Part shown: positions 53,896-63,564 of the stretch, one piece after another
Position numbering within the stretch: position 1 is the stretch's first letter
How the letters are laid out: the number at the start of each line of letters is the position of its first letter
Origin: SHZL01 sp963815185
Lineage (GTDB): Bacteria; Pseudomonadota; Gammaproteobacteria; Xanthomonadales; SZUA-36
Direction of reading: 5' to 3'
NCBI GenBank assembly: GCA_963815185.1
Contig: CAWFGC010000009.1
Coordinates: 372,001 to 436,000, forward strand
DNA: 64,000 nucleotides
Position numbers and translations under genes: made by a program
Notes under the pieces: model-generated
Told to the model about the DNA's origin: nothing
Database searches by the model: none
Seen by the model: only the letters and a program-made list of their open reading frames with translations

Positions 53896-54879
53896 TCAGG
53901 CGGTCTGTTGCTGCTTTTGCCGGCGCTTTTCCAGTTGTTCGACAATTCTTGGTCCGCGCCCGGGGATACTCCAGGGACATACCGCGATGCATATCCCGCA
54001 GCCGAAGTGCTCGTTGAAGAAGGGAATGCACTTGTCGAAATCCACATACCATTTTTGTTCCCCGCGCACCGGCACCTTTTCCGGCAGGATGGCCTCCGGC
54101 GGACAGGCGTTGGAGCAGACCTGGCAGCGGGCGCAAAAATCATCAACGCCGTAACTGACCTTGGGCGTCGGAATCAGGGGAATGTTGGTCAGTACGCCGG
54201 CAAGCCGGAAGGATGAGCCATACTCCTTGTTGATGATGGAGCCATGCTTGCCCAGTTCGCCGAAACCACATTCAATGGCGGGTGGAATCAACAACAGTTG
54301 ACCGGCCATGGGCCCGGCAAAAATTGCGGCATCCCAGCCGCGTTGCCTGATCCAGTTGGCAATGTCCTTGGAGGCCTTGTTGGCCCTGCCGTATTGACGC
54401 ACCACTTCTGCGCCCGCGGCGGCTTCGGGCGCGGTTTTGATCTGCGCGTAATCGTGGGCTACACCAATCATTGCCACCCACTGGTAGTCCAGCGTTTCAC
54501 CCTCGAACGCCCATTCGGGGTTAAAAGCGGTGATGCCGAACAATTCCAGGTCCAGGGTATTGGCATGGGCCGTCAATTGCTGCGACCAGTCTTCGGCTGA
54601 CTGCTGCAGCGGCTCGGCGCTGACCGGGGAGACTTCCATTGCCAGGATCTTGGCCCGATCCGCACGTGCCTGCGCGATCGCCGGATTGTCCGGATCCTGG
54701 GTATAAAACCACTTTTGCAATCCGCCATGCGGGATCGTATCGGGGTCGTGCCAGTACACCCGTGTGGGCCGGCGGAAAGTGGTTTCACCCAAGCCATTGA
54801 TCGCATTGCCCGATATTTCAGGCTTCAAGGCGGCCTGTTCGGGGTTTGGGGTAAAGGGTTTGTATGCTGACTTGGCCAT
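53896..54879 (-). CDS. Cytosolic reductive-dehalogenase-like / QueG-related [4Fe-4S] protein
   Basis: 327 aa. Corrinoid-domain-like region (AIFAGPMAGQLLLIPPAIECG, GSSFRLAGVLTNIPL). A ferredoxin part follows with C-ARC-QVCSNACP and C-GICIAVCPW, giving two [4Fe-4S] clusters. This is the reductive dehalogenase / epoxyqueuosine reductase superfamily, but there is no Tat signal and no membrane-anchor gene beside it. The substrate is unknown; dehalogenation cannot be claimed from this. Confidence 0.75.
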   Translation of the reverse strand: MAKSAYKPFTPNPEQAALKPEISGNAINGLGETTFRRPTRVYWHDPDTIPHGGLQKWFYTQDPDNPAIAQARADRAKILAMEVSPVSAEPLQQSAEDWSQQLTAHANTLDLELFGITAFNPEWAFEGETLDYQWVAMIGVAHDYAQIKTAPEAAAGAEVVRQYGRANKASKDIANWIRQRGWDAAIFAGPMAGQLLLIPPAIECGFGELGKHGSIINKEYGSSFRLAGVLTNIPLIPTPKVSYGVDDFCARCQVCSNACPPEAILPEKVPVRGEQKWYVDFDKCIPFFNEHFGCGICIAVCPWSIPGRGPRIVEQLEKRRQKQQQTA

Positions 54880-54950
54880 GATGCAAAACTTGTCGATGAG
54901 GCCACATCATGCCATGAAACCGCCGCCGTGGTCAGCCGGAGCAACCGCTG

Positions 54951-56234
54951 TCAGTTTGCTGACACGGATTCCGGTGCCAACGGCTGCACGTCGAATTCAA
55001 AATCGCGGCGGAGGCGAGCCGCTACTTCCTGCACTTCCCTTTCGTCCTTGAACGGCCCGGCGATGACGCGATAGCTCTGTCCGTTGGGCAGCGGTCGCGC
55101 CGGAATCGGCGGACCCTGATGATTCAGTATTGCGGCAACGCGCCGTGCCTTGATTTCCTCGCTGAAGGAGGCGACGGCGATCGACCAGCTATCCGCGTCC
55201 AGCGGGACAGGCACTGGCTGGCCGTAAAACTGGGCCGGGTGGGCCAGCGGCATGGCGGTTGCCGCGATCTCTGTCAGCGCGGCCGAACCTGTCAAAATTG
55301 GCGTGGGGATGCCGTCCTGGCGCCGCAGGACCTCAATCGCCCGTGCCCGGTCGATCATCAGGCCGCGCTCGCGGGCTTCTGCGTCCAGACGGTCAAGCAG
55401 GTCCTCTTGCATTTGCCCGGCCTGCGCTACCCCGCCGTCCAGCGGCGCATGGGCCTCCAGGTAGAGTTCTCCGGAAAGCCAGCCCGCAAGATAGGGTTGA
55501 TCGACAATTCGAACCACGTTGCCGACATTGATCCGGCCGAACAGTCTTTCGATGTCCTCGGGGTAGAGGCGCACGCAGCCGTGACTGACGCGCATGCCGA
55601 CCCCGTAGGGCTTATTGGTGCCATGGATCAGATAGCCCGGCATGTTCAGGCGCAGCGCGTAGTCGCCCAGGGGATTGTCCGGGCCCGGCGGAACCACCTT
55701 GGGCAGGGGATTGCCTTCTCTTGCCTGCTCCTTGCGAATGGAGAGCGGTGGAACCCAGCTTGGATTGACCTTTTTACTGGCGATGCGGGTCGTCCCGGTG
55801 GGCGTTTCCCAGCCTTCGCGGCCGATGCCCACCGGATAGGTATGGACGCGGCCACCGCCCTCTCCGGGCGGAAAGTAAAACAGCCGCATGTTGGCCAGAT
55901 TGAGTACGATGCCTTCGCGCGGCGCATCCGGGAGGATGTGGCGCAAAGGCAGCAGGATGCGGCTGCCGGCCGGGGGCACCCAGGGGTCGACTCCGGGGTT
56001 GGCGAGAACGATGTCGTTATAGCCCAGATCGTAGTGCCGGGCCACGTCCGGCAGGGTGTCTCCCTCTCGCAGGCGGAGGCTGTAAAGGCCGCCCACCACG
56101 TTCTGCTCCGGCAACAGCGGAAAATCGCGGGTTTCGACGTACTGCAGTTCCGCCTGTTTGGCTGCCGGGGGAGAGATCCCGGCCCATTTCCCCAGCGTCT
56201 GGCAGCCGTCGAGCAGCGCGCAAAGTGCCAACAT
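54951..56234 (-). CDS. L,D-transpeptidase (YkuD) with LysM-like and C-terminal SPOR-like region
   Basis: 427 aa. Lipoprotein-like start (LALCALLDGCQTLG). A LysM-type segment (LREGDTLPDVARHYDLGYNDIVLANPG) is split here as SLRLREGDTLPDVARHYDLG and YNDIVLANPG. The YkuD domain has catalytic HGTNKPYGVGMRVSHGCVRL (active Cys). The last 80 residues (WSIAVASFSEE, YRVIAGPFKDEREVQEVAA) look SPOR-like. It makes 3-3 peptidoglycan crosslinks or attaches envelope proteins. Periplasmic, probably outer-membrane anchored. Confidence 0.85.
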   Translation of the reverse strand: MLALCALLDGCQTLGKWAGISPPAAKQAELQYVETRDFPLLPEQNVVGGLYSLRLREGDTLPDVARHYDLGYNDIVLANPGVDPWVPPAGSRILLPLRHILPDAPREGIVLNLANMRLFYFPPGEGGGRVHTYPVGIGREGWETPTGTTRIASKKVNPSWVPPLSIRKEQAREGNPLPKVVPPGPDNPLGDYALRLNMPGYLIHGTNKPYGVGMRVSHGCVRLYPEDIERLFGRINVGNVVRIVDQPYLAGWLSGELYLEAHAPLDGGVAQAGQMQEDLLDRLDAEARERGLMIDRARAIEVLRRQDGIPTPILTGSAALTEIAATAMPLAHPAQFYGQPVPVPLDADSWSIAVASFSEEIKARRVAAILNHQGPPIPARPLPNGQSYRVIAGPFKDEREVQEVAARLRRDFEFDVQPLAPESVSAN

Positions 56235-56534
56235 GCAGGCCAGGGTTCGGATGCGATTCAGCCGGTCAGCATAAAGAGGTTCACCGTCAGGCGCCAGAAC
56301 AGGTCGTGAGAAAATCCCGCCTGCAAGACCTGGGGCTGAATATCGAGCGGCAAGCGTCTGCTGAGTTGGTGAACATTGATACCTGCCTGATGAAATTGGC
56401 CGTGAGGCAGAATAATAGCGAGGAAAATGCTCGTTGAATACTTTCTATTCTTGAGAAAATGGCGTTACTATTGACCTCCCCCAAACAGAATTCGGCAGGG
56501 GCCTCGGTCCACTGCTCAGGTATTACGCTTGCGA

Positions 56535-58742
56535 ATGATGAAGGCACTACTGAGAGGCATCGGTGTGCAGACCACCGGATACCGACCAGGCTCGGTGTCG
56601 CAGGAAATCTCGCTGGGGCTTTTGGTTGGTGTCGAATATGTCCTTTGGGCCTATTCCTTCGCCTCCATCATATTCGTTGGCGCGCTTTCCGCTTTCCTGC
56701 CCCTGGGCGTCATCACTGTTTTGGTAGGAAGCGGGCTGGTCGGACTTATCGTGGCGCTGACATCGACAGTCCCGATCCATGCCGCGGCGGCGGACGAGCA
56801 GGCTGCCGCCATCCTGGCGACGGTTGCTGTTCTCATGAACAGCCGGCTCGCCCAATTCGCGGGTCCAGGCGCCGCGGCCGCGACGCTGTTTGTGATCATC
56901 GTGGCGGTCACAATCGGCTTCGGCCTTTGCTTGCATCTGATCGCTCACTTCAAGCTGGATATCCTGTTGCAGTTGATCCCATTTCCGGTGGTCTGCGGCT
57001 TCCTCGCCGGCCTCGGTTGGTTGCTGCTCGGCGCCGCCTTCAACGTCACCACGGACCTTGGCATCGGTGATGTGCACGAACTGATCCAGCCGGAGGTGCT
57101 GGCGCACTGGCTTCCAGCCTTCCTTTGCGGCCTGACGATTTATATCACCGTCTATTACAAGGATCACATCCTGATCCTGCCCCTGTCCCGTCTCATCTGC
57201 TTCATCGGTTTCTACTTGATCGCCTATTGGCTCGGCGCCTCGATCGACTCGATGCAGCAGAACGGCTGGCTGTTCAAGCTGGACGAAGCCGGCTCGGTGA
57301 TGGGATTGACCGACCTCGATTTCGCCCACACGAACTTTGCGTTTATCGCATCGGTGCTGCCGCAGATGGCGACGATCGTCCTGCTCGTACTACTGAGCGC
57401 CACCTTCAACTTATCCGGCCTCGAGGTCGGTACCCGGTCCACGATCATGTTCCGGGATGAGCTGCGCCGGCTCGGCAACGCCAACCTGGCGAGTGGCCTT
57501 GCAGGAGGACTGCCCGGCCTGACCGACATCGTCGTGGATGTTACGGTTCATAGGGCGGGCGTGAGAAGCCGGATTTTTCCGCTGCTCGCTGCCATAACCA
57601 GCTTGGCCGCCATCCTTTTCAGCGGCGAAATCATTACCTATCTGCCGAAATTCGTGATCGCAACGGTGATCTTCTTTTCCGCAATCCAGTTCGCGCACGA
57701 TTGGCTAATCGTTGCCTGCCGCAATATGCCCAAGGCGGAGGCAATGGTGGTATGGTCAATCTTCGCGGTGATCGCCGGGATCGGGTTCATCCCCGGGATC
57801 AGTCTCGGAATTCTCCTTTCGTCTCTAATGTTCATCATCCGCTACAGCAACATCAACATCGTCCATTCCTCGTTCCTGCTCTCCGAGATGGGAAGTTCCG
57901 TCGACCGCTCTCATCCGGAAGTCCGGTTGCTCTACCGTCTGGGCAAGGAAGTGAAGGTCTTCAATCTCCGTGGCTTCCTGTTCTTTGGGTCTGCCAGCCT
58001 GTTCTTTGAGAGGGTCAAAGAGATCGCCGAGGATGCCAATCGATACTCCCACTTCATATTCAACTTTTCCCGGGTCACCAGTATCGACAGCACGGCAGTC
58101 CATGTCTTTGTGAAGATCATCAATTTCCTCGGCACCGTCAATATCGTCCCCGTTATCTGTGGAATGAATCCAACGGTGCATCTCGCTTTCAGGCAGTCGG
58201 GCGAATTGGATGAAAACCGGGTCGTGGTGCTTGACGAACTGGACCTGGCTCTTAAGTGGACCGAGGAGGAGCTGCTTGAACGGGAGTCCCCGACTGGTCA
58301 AGCCTCCAACATTCGGGACATCCTCGAAGCAATTTTCGAGGATCGGGACAAGGCTGAGCACCTGGCCGCGGTCATGACCCGTTGCGAGTTCGCCAAGGGG
58401 GAATATCTTTTTCATCAGGGTGACCACGACACTGCCTTCTACGTCCTCGAATCGGGAACTGTGGAGGTGCGCCTGGAACCGGCGGATGGTTCGATCATCC
58501 GCCTGCGGGAGTTCAGGCGGGGAACGGTCATCGGCGAAATGGCCGCCTACAGCAAAGACAAAAGCCGGTCGGCCTCGGCGCTGGCGATCGAACCGACGGT
58601 CGCCTTCAGCCTCTCCCATGATGCGATAGCAGGCCTGGGTGACGCCACCCCAATCTATTATTCAATCCTCCACGAGTTTGTGGCGCGGCTTTTGGTTTCG
58701 CGAATTGCATTTATGAACAAGCGGTCGCAAGTTAAGCTGTAG
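56535..58742 (+). CDS. SulP-family transporter with STAS and cyclic-nucleotide-binding domains
   Basis: About 735 aa; ATG at 56535 (a TTG two codons earlier is possible). Residues about 20-420 carry a SulP-type transporter of 10-12 helices (PFPVVCGFLAGLGWLLLGAA, GLPGLTDIVVDV, GIGFIPGISLGILLSSLMF). Residues about 450-560 form a STAS domain (VFNLRGFLFFGSASLFFERV, RVTSIDSTAVHVF). Residues about 600-735 form a cNMP-binding domain (KGEYLFHQGDHDTAFYVLES, GTVIGEMAAYSKDKSRSA). The fusion suggests an anion transporter gated by a nucleotide second messenger. Substrate unknown. Confidence 0.9.
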   Translation: MMKALLRGIGVQTTGYRPGSVSQEISLGLLVGVEYVLWAYSFASIIFVGALSAFLPLGVITVLVGSGLVGLIVALTSTVPIHAAAADEQAAAILATVAVLMNSRLAQFAGPGAAAATLFVIIVAVTIGFGLCLHLIAHFKLDILLQLIPFPVVCGFLAGLGWLLLGAAFNVTTDLGIGDVHELIQPEVLAHWLPAFLCGLTIYITVYYKDHILILPLSRLICFIGFYLIAYWLGASIDSMQQNGWLFKLDEAGSVMGLTDLDFAHTNFAFIASVLPQMATIVLLVLLSATFNLSGLEVGTRSTIMFRDELRRLGNANLASGLAGGLPGLTDIVVDVTVHRAGVRSRIFPLLAAITSLAAILFSGEIITYLPKFVIATVIFFSAIQFAHDWLIVACRNMPKAEAMVVWSIFAVIAGIGFIPGISLGILLSSLMFIIRYSNINIVHSSFLLSEMGSSVDRSHPEVRLLYRLGKEVKVFNLRGFLFFGSASLFFERVKEIAEDANRYSHFIFNFSRVTSIDSTAVHVFVKIINFLGTVNIVPVICGMNPTVHLAFRQSGELDENRVVVLDELDLALKWTEEELLERESPTGQASNIRDILEAIFEDRDKAEHLAAVMTRCEFAKGEYLFHQGDHDTAFYVLESGTVEVRLEPADGSIIRLREFRRGTVIGEMAAYSKDKSRSASALAIEPTVAFSLSHDAIAGLGDATPIYYSILHEFVARLLVSRIAFMNKRSQVKL

Positions 58743-58818
58743 CCACGCAGCAGGAGCAGAACCGCGCGCAGATTCCTGGTGCGCGGGTAAATCAAGGTTG
58801 CAAGATTGAACTTGGCGT

Positions 58819-59677
58819 CTAGAAACCGTTGCCTTGCTGATGCAATTCTGCAAGTGCCCGATCGTACAAAGCGCGCATCTCGTCCAGATCGACCTCGACG
58901 CGTGGCAGTTGCGGATTCATGTCTTTCAATGTCTCGTAAACAATTCCTGCGATGGCCGCATCGCGGTACCATTTATGATCGGCTGGAATCACAAACCAGG
59001 GTGAGGTTCTGGAGTTGCATTTCGCGAATCGCCTCTTCGTAGGCCTCGCGGTAGGCGCCCCACTTGTCCCGCGCGGCATAGTCGCTGGTGCTCAGCTTCC
59101 ACTGTTTGCTCGGATTGTCCAGACGCTTCCTGAATCGCTCCAACTGTTCTTCCGGGCTGATGTGCAGATAGAATTTCAATATCCGTGTCCCTGCCCCCAC
59201 CAGGTTCGCTTCAAACTGATTGATCAGTTCATAGCGATCGCTCCAGACTTTTTCCGGCGCCAGGTTTTCGACCCGGACCACCAGCACGTCTTCGTAGTGT
59301 GAGCGATTGAACACCGACACCTTGCCCCGGCCCGGGGTGCATTTGTGAATCCGCCACAGGAAGTCGTGCTCGGACTCTTCCTGACTCGGAACCTTGAACG
59401 GATAGGTGCGGCAGCCCTGGGGGTTCATCAGACCCAGCACCTTGCGAATGACCCCATCCTTGCCGGCCGCATCGGGCGCCTGTAAAACGATCAACAGGGA
59501 TTTTTTGTGCTCGACGTACAAGCGGTATTGCAGTTCACGAATCTTGCCGTTGGTCTGTTCCGTGTAGGCTCGCGCGTCCTCTTTGTTTGCGAAAGTGCCG
59601 GCATGTTTGGTTGCAATCGTCCTGAGTGAAACAGACTGACCGGGTTTGATTCCGTGCGCTTTGATGAATTCAATCAT
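58819..59677 (-). CDS. Polyphosphate kinase 2 family protein, frameshifted near 59020-59027
   Basis: The ATG at 59677 opens a frame with Walker A APDAAGKDGVIRKVLGLMNP and Walker B FNRSHYEDVLVVRVE, and the lid region ISPEEQLERFRKRLDNP, up to EEAIRE. One extra base near 59020-59027 then shifts the frame. The second frame continues KCNSRTSPWFVIPADHKWYR and ends LAELHQQGNGF at 58819. Corrected length is about 285 aa, normal for one-domain PPK2. These enzymes move phosphate between polyphosphate and (d)NDP or NMP. Confidence 0.85.
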
Positions 59678-59805
59678 GAGTATAGGGACCAGATAGCGTT
59701 ATTGCCGGTAGTATAGATTCATTTGCCTTTGTGGAAAAAAGTCTTTCTCCTGTCCTATACTCTAACCAGTTGGCAAGCAAGACCGCGGGGCAGGAGGATT
59801 GAGAA

Positions 59806-61944
59806 ATGGCAGTGCAAATTCGCAACCCAACCTTCACTATTCTACCTGTACGCTCTCTGGCGCAGCTTGTGCTGCTCGCCGTATTGTTGCTCTGGCCGCT
59901 GTCAAATGCGGTGGCCGATGCTTCCGGCAAGATCGTCTACACCAAAAGATTCGGCGACGGTTCCCCGGTGGTGCTGGAAGTCGAATGGACCTACGTGCGC
60001 GCCACGCCGTCGCTGACGTTCGGCACACCGCGGGTGATCTGGAGCGGCGCGGGTGCAGCTGGAGGCATGCCTGGGTCCGATGGGCTTTTTTTCAATCCAC
60101 ACGGCGATCTCATCGTCGGCAACCATCAAGCACACGACTTCTGGAAATTTGATCCGACGCAAACAGACGTCGTTCTAGACGGGCCGGCGGGTGATGGAGG
60201 TGCCCTCGCTTTCCATTCATTGCTGCACCCCAATATGGAAGACTTTCTGGCGACTAATGCTTTCGGTCAGATCACCTGTGGTGACGTGGCCTGCTTTGGC
60301 GTTTACGACCATACGCCGCTGGATACCAGCACCATCTGCGCCGCGCCATTGGAATCGGCCACCAACGACTTGCTGCAACCGGTAACCTTTATCGCGGACG
60401 GGAACCTGAACATGTTCACAATTTTCAGCGATGGCAGGGATTGCATGGGTTGTCCCACCGACTCGGGCATAGAGTACGGAGGTGGCGGCTTTGCCAGTTT
60501 TGATCTGGATACTACGAACAGCACAAACTGCTCTAACTCAATGACGATGACACGCCTGATTCCACAGGAGATATCGGCGGCACACAGTATGTCCTGGGAC
60601 CCGTTCCTTTCTGATGCAAATAATCCCCAGGATCCCCATTCCGATTTCATCCTGTTCGCAAATTCGCGCATTGCTCATGTGCGCGTGGATGACCCGGGCA
60701 CGCCTGGCGCCAGTGCCGAAGTAGTATCCACAATCAACATGGCGACAGAAGGCTCGTGCGCTTCGCTGATTCCGGCGGGCATGACCGAATTCGATCAGGG
60801 CGCCGTTAATGGTGAAGGCATCGCAATGGTTGGTGACGAAGCAACCGGATTCTTAGCGCTTGTGGATTACAGCCAGAACAATAACGGCACGATACTGGAC
60901 CCGGGTGACGTGGTGTGCCTGACGGCATTTCTCAGCGAAGACATCGATGACATTGCACCGCTGACAGGCTTGGGCGCGGACCCCCGTGAGACCAGCCCGT
61001 ACTTTCAAATCAATGCCGGCCTGAATGACGCCTGGTTCAATTCGGCCACGCCGGGCCAGGGTTTTTTCATCATCGTGTTCCCCAACATCGGCAAGGTCTT
61101 CCTGGCCTGGTTCACCTATGATACCGAGCGGCCGGATGAGTCCATTATGGCCCACATCGGTGAGCCGGGACATCGCTGGCTAACCGCTTTTGGGTCCTAT
61201 TCCAAAGGCGAGGCGACCCTCGACATCGAAATCACCAAGGGCGGTGTCTTCGACTCGGCGCAACCCATGCCCACTCAGGGCCCGGATGGAACCATCACCC
61301 TCAGGATGACCGGCTGCAATTCAGGCTTTCTGATCTATGACATTCCTTCCATTGGCAGGCACGGTGTCGTGCCGATAAAACGAGTTACGACCGACAACGT
61401 GTCTGCTTGCGAGGAACTGGCGGGTTTGGCGAGCAGCAAGCCAACGGCGGTGAGTACAGCGGAAAACAAAGCGGACAATAGGCCGCAAGCCGCCGGTTTT
61501 CAGATCAACAGCGGCCTCAATGATGCCTGGTTCAACCCGTTGACCGCCGGCCAGGGATTTTTCTTGAATGTGTTCCCAAATCTCGGCAAGGTCTTCCTGG
61601 CATGGTTCACCTTTGACACCGAGCGGCCGGATGAATCCGTTGTCGCGCATTTGGGTGACCCAGGCCATCGCTGGATAACGGCTTTAGGTTCCTATTCGGA
61701 CAATCACGCCGAGTTGGACATTGAAATCACCCAAGGTGGACTGTTCGACCAGCTACCGCCGGCAACGACACAAGGCCCCGGCGGAACGCTGACCGTGGAT
61801 ATGGACGATTGTAAAACCGGAACCATCAGTTACAACGTCACGTCCGCCGACCTCCAGGGTGAAATCCCGATACAGCGTATTGCCCAAGACAATGTGGCGC
61901 TATGTGAATCGCTGGCGGCGCAGGCGCAGCAATCCAGGGAGTAG
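59806..61944 (+). CDS. Large secreted protein with two C-terminal tandem repeats (712 aa)
   Basis: AGGAGG precedes the ATG. Signal peptide (LAQLVLLAVLLLWPLSNAVA). Residues about 40-390 are an unassigned, probably beta-rich region with Cys-containing loops (TCGDVACFG, DCMGCPTDSG). Residues about 400-542 and 564-706 are two copies of a 140-residue unit: NAGLNDAWFNSATPGQGFF and NSGLNDAWFNPLTAGQGFF, each followed by GKVFLAWFTYDTERPDES or a close variant and a conserved Cys near each end. Such units recur in secreted proteins of some gammaproteobacteria. Probably extracellular or periplasmic; function unknown. Confidence 0.75.
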   Translation: MAVQIRNPTFTILPVRSLAQLVLLAVLLLWPLSNAVADASGKIVYTKRFGDGSPVVLEVEWTYVRATPSLTFGTPRVIWSGAGAAGGMPGSDGLFFNPHGDLIVGNHQAHDFWKFDPTQTDVVLDGPAGDGGALAFHSLLHPNMEDFLATNAFGQITCGDVACFGVYDHTPLDTSTICAAPLESATNDLLQPVTFIADGNLNMFTIFSDGRDCMGCPTDSGIEYGGGGFASFDLDTTNSTNCSNSMTMTRLIPQEISAAHSMSWDPFLSDANNPQDPHSDFILFANSRIAHVRVDDPGTPGASAEVVSTINMATEGSCASLIPAGMTEFDQGAVNGEGIAMVGDEATGFLALVDYSQNNNGTILDPGDVVCLTAFLSEDIDDIAPLTGLGADPRETSPYFQINAGLNDAWFNSATPGQGFFIIVFPNIGKVFLAWFTYDTERPDESIMAHIGEPGHRWLTAFGSYSKGEATLDIEITKGGVFDSAQPMPTQGPDGTITLRMTGCNSGFLIYDIPSIGRHGVVPIKRVTTDNVSACEELAGLASSKPTAVSTAENKADNRPQAAGFQINSGLNDAWFNPLTAGQGFFLNVFPNLGKVFLAWFTFDTERPDESVVAHLGDPGHRWITALGSYSDNHAELDIEITQGGLFDQLPPATTQGPGGTLTVDMDDCKTGTISYNVTSADLQGEIPIQRIAQDNVALCESLAAQAQQSRE

Positions 61945-62004
61945 AAACGCAGCAAAAAGCCTGGCCGCTGGGTTCAAACCGGCACGGGCCGGGCTCAGCG
62001 GGTT

Positions 62005-63189
62005 TTAGCGCGCGGGAATCGTGGCTGCGGTATGCCGTGCGATCACCAGCTCTTCATCCGTCGGAATCACCCACGCGGAAACCCTGCTGCTGCCGGTAGT
62101 GATATTCAGCGCATGGATCAGGTTGGCGGCAGAATCGATATCGAGGCCAAGCCAGGCAGCCGCGTCGCACACACCCGCGCGCACCGCTGCGGCGCGCTCA
62201 CCGATGCCGCCGGTGAAGACGACTGCGTCCAGGCCGCCCAGCGCGACCGCCAGTGAACCCAGCTCGCGCGCGATGCGATAGCAGAAGAACGCTACTGCTT
62301 TGGCCGCCATCGGTTCGCGGCTGCGCAACAAGGTGCGCATATCATCACTGACACCTGAGAGTCCCAAAAGCCCGGATTGGTGGTGCAACAGATCCGAAAT
62401 GTCTTCGCTGCTCATACCCTGCCGCAATAAATACAGCACGATTGCCGGGTCAATGGAACCGCTGCGCGTTCCCATCGGCAATCCGTCCAGCGGGGTGAAA
62501 CTCATCGTGGTGGCAATGCTTTGCAGGTCCGATAGGGCGCACATGCTGACGCCATGGCCGAGATGCGCAACCACGACTTTGCCACTTGCCGCCTGCCCCA
62601 GATGTTGCGGCAAAACTGTGGCAATATATTCATAGGACAGACCATGAAATCCGTAGCGGCGAATGCCTTGCTCGCGCAGGCTGCGAGGCAGCGCAAACTG
62701 CTGCTCCTGCCAGGGCAAGGTGGCGTGAAAGGCCGTATCGAAGCAGGCCACCTGCGGCAACTGCGGGCGTTGCGCCAGCAGCGCCTCGATCGCATGCAGG
62801 CAATACGGCTGGTGCAATGGCGCCAGCGGGATCAGTGCGCGCAGTTGGGAAAGTACCGCTTCGTCAACACGCACCGGCCGGCAAAATACGCTGCCGCCAT
62901 GCACCACGCGGTGGCCGGCGGCAGCGAACTGCAGGCCATCGGTTTCATGCTCCAGCCGCTGCAGGATCGACTCCAGGGCCTGGTTGTGATCTCCAGCCTC
63001 CAGCGTGATTTCAGTCTTGTGGTCCTGCCCGCCACCGGGTGCGCTGACGATGAATTGCGCTGCTGTACTGCCAATGCCGGTCACCGCACCGGAGAGCCGG
63101 CGCAGCAAGGAGCTTTCCTCCGCCCCGGTGAAAACCGCAAACTTGATGCTGGATGAGCCTGCGTTGAGAATGAGAATGGCGTCTTTCAT
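62005..63189 (-). CDS. ackA: Acetate kinase
   Basis: 394 aa, full length. LNAGSSSIKFAVF phosphate-binding start, HRVVHGG, catalytic Asp in CFDTAFHATLP, GFHGLSYEY, VVAHLGHGVSM, GTRSGSIDPAIVLYL, FTGGIGERAAAVR. It interconverts acetate + ATP with acetyl phosphate + ADP. No pta gene is adjacent. It could process acetyl phosphate or acetate from the PoxB-like enzyme at 29597. It lies just downstream of the trkH/trkA remnants on the same strand. Confidence 0.95.
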   Translation of the reverse strand: MKDAILILNAGSSSIKFAVFTGAEESSLLRRLSGAVTGIGSTAAQFIVSAPGGGQDHKTEITLEAGDHNQALESILQRLEHETDGLQFAAAGHRVVHGGSVFCRPVRVDEAVLSQLRALIPLAPLHQPYCLHAIEALLAQRPQLPQVACFDTAFHATLPWQEQQFALPRSLREQGIRRYGFHGLSYEYIATVLPQHLGQAASGKVVVAHLGHGVSMCALSDLQSIATTMSFTPLDGLPMGTRSGSIDPAIVLYLLRQGMSSEDISDLLHHQSGLLGLSGVSDDMRTLLRSREPMAAKAVAFFCYRIARELGSLAVALGGLDAVVFTGGIGERAAAVRAGVCDAAAWLGLDIDSAANLIHALNITTGSSRVSAWVIPTDEELVIARHTAATIPAR

Positions 63190-63198
63190 CGACGGTGC

Positions 63199-63324
63199 TC
63201 ACGCCTTTGCATCTGGCGGGGCATCCAGAGTATGGCTCCAGCGCTCTTTCAGTTCGGGCAGTGCTTTGCTGTGGGCAATGATCACGATGGTGAGTTCGTC
63301 CGTTCCGATGAAGACGGCTCTCAT
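63199..63324 (-). pseudogene. Collapsed trkA remnant: both ends kept, middle lost
   Basis: The 41-codon frame begins MRAVFIGT, like the Rossmann start of TrkA-type K+ uptake regulators. It then goes straight into DELTIVIIAHSKALPELKER, which matches the extreme C-terminal TrkA_C end (GDE-VVVI-HS-LP-L-ERW). About 200 internal residues are missing. The frame is open. Its ATG overlaps the stop of the trkH remnant (ATGA), as in intact trkH-trkA operons. Confidence 0.55.
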
Positions 63325-63564
63325 GGTGCTTTCTCCCGCCTTCCAATCCAGTTCCGGGGATACAATAGTACCAGCAGGGCGATGACCTCCAGGCGCCCCG
63401 CCACCAGCCAGCAGCAAAGCTCAACAGATTATGGCGTAGCGCCGGGCAGGGAGCCACTGCGCTTCCACCAGCGCAAAACCCAGTGGCGCCGCCGTCAGAG
63501 CCGCCAGCATCAGCGCCAGCTGGCCGGAGTATTTCAGTACCACCGGCCCGCGGACGGCATACAT
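63321..63564 (-). pseudogene. Collapsed trkH remnant: both ends kept, middle lost
   Basis: The ATG at 63564 opens MYAVRGPVVLKYSGQLALML and LPARRYAII, like the first helix of TrkH-type K+ transporter subunits. It then meets TGA. A second frame gives WLVAGRLEVIALLVLLYPRN and ends RREKAP at 63321, like the last TrkH helix (GRLEVFALLVL-P-FW). About 400 residues between these ends are absent. Family assignment is by memory of both termini. Confidence 0.5.
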
